This document shows, in pieces, positions 13,199 through 13,540 of a stretch of DNA of 13,540 nt. The DNA lies in assembly GCA_937926025.1 (NCBI GenBank), contig CALANQ010000060.1, positions 1-13,540 of the forward strand, in the 5' to 3' direction. Each line of letters opens with the position of its first letter. Position 1 is the stretch's first letter. The notes under the pieces are model-generated. The model was not told the origin of the DNA. It saw nothing but the letters and a program-made list of their open reading frames with translations, and did not search any database. Source of the stretch: an uncultured Acidimicrobiales bacterium. Its GTDB lineage: Bacteria; Actinomycetota; Acidimicrobiia; Acidimicrobiales; Iamiaceae. Both the position numbers and the translations under genes were made by a program.

Positions 13199-13540
13199 TC
13201 AGGCGCGCTCGGTCAGATCGAGGATGCCGAACGAGGGGCGGGTCAGGAACCGGACCTGCGGCGCCTGCCCCCGTTCCACACCGACACCGGTGGACACGTA
13301 GACCGCGTTGCCGTGCACCTCGTGGAGCCCGCCGGCTCCGACCTCACGGGGCAGGTCCGACAGCGTGACGGGCGGCCCGAGGAGCGGCAGTGCGATCTGG
13401 CCGCCGTGCGTGTGGCCGGCCACCGTGAGGTCCACCCGGGAGTCCGGCGGGAGCTGGCTGACGGCGTCGGGGCGGTGGGCGAGCAAGATCACCGGGTCGT
13501 CGCCATCGGTGGCCTCGAGCTGGTCGTAGACCGGTTGGGA
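13199..13540 (-). CDS. Metallophosphoesterase, YaeI type, C-terminal part only
   Basis: The last 113 codons of a calcineurin-like phosphoesterase. The frame is open to the right window edge, so the true start lies beyond it, and the internal GTG at 13490-13492 is not the start. It keeps the C-terminal metal motifs: ILLAHRPD (metal-binding His) and VAGHTHGGQIALPLLG (GHTHGGQ, the GHxH motif with the extra GGQ typical of YaeI-like enzymes), then VYVSTGVGVE and the FGILDL end. The N-terminal DxH, GDxxD and GNHD motifs are off the window. YaeI-type enzymes are often membrane-anchored and act on lipid headgroups such as UDP-diacylglucosamine, but this cannot be judged from the fragment. Confidence 0.9.
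   Translation of the reverse strand, partial: SQPVYDQLEATDGDDPVILLAHRPDAVSQLPPDSRVDLTVAGHTHGGQIALPLLGPPVTLSDLPREVGAGGLHEVHGNAVYVSTGVGVERGQAPQVRFLTRPSFGILDLTERA

Overview
The window is chromosomal DNA from a very GC-rich bacterium. High-GC Gram-positive codon use (almost every third base G or C), frequent GTG starts and probable leaderless genes point to Actinomycetota, most likely an Acidimicrobiia-type lineage. The lineage is inferred from style and gene order, not from a marker gene. There are eleven convincing protein genes, two of them cut by the window edges. I see no tRNA, rRNA, CRISPR array, insertion sequence or prophage gene.

Layout. (1) Positions 1-1101, minus: N-terminal part of a solute-binding lipoprotein of a peptide-type ABC importer. 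(2) 1102-1465: non-coding, filled with degenerate GAGCGAAGCGAG-type repeats and GC hairpins. (3) 1466-2509, minus: short MetE/UroD-superfamily protein with the zinc ligands of cobalamin-independent methionine synthase but only the C-terminal catalytic half. It is divergent from (4) a multi-pass membrane protein of unknown function at 2605-3492. (5) A minus-strand group read from 8051 down to 3496: a metallophosphoesterase of the TIGR03767 type, a three-domain protein (cysteine-dioxygenase-like cupin, caspase-like domain, SAM methyltransferase), and an Asp/Glu-racemase family protein with altered active-site residues. (6) 8052-8262: intergenic, with two near-identical 50-bp palindromic elements. 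(7) A minus-strand group read from 11225 to 8263: small SAM methyltransferase, cysteine desulfurase and mnmA, the last two overlapping by 4 nt. (8) Plus strand, divergent from it: galT-like nucleotidyltransferase and a GH114-type lipoprotein. (9) 13199-13540, minus: C-terminal part of a YaeI-type metallophosphoesterase.

How they fit together. Cysteine desulfurase plus MnmA is a tRNA 2-thiouridine module: the desulfurase loads persulfide sulfur and MnmA places it on U34. In other Actinomycetota (for example Mycobacterium tuberculosis Rv3025c, Rv3024c, Rv3015c, from memory) this pair lies near a short MetE-like gene and ligA. The MetE-like gene here may be the remnant of that neighbourhood, with the metallophosphoesterase/tri-domain/racemase group inserted between. 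GalT and the GH114 lipoprotein may both touch galactose-type sugars, but nothing in the sequence proves a shared pathway.

The most unusual item is the cupin/caspase-like/methyltransferase fusion at 4256-6232. The best non-coding item is the tandem pair of 50-bp palindromes at 8101-8224.
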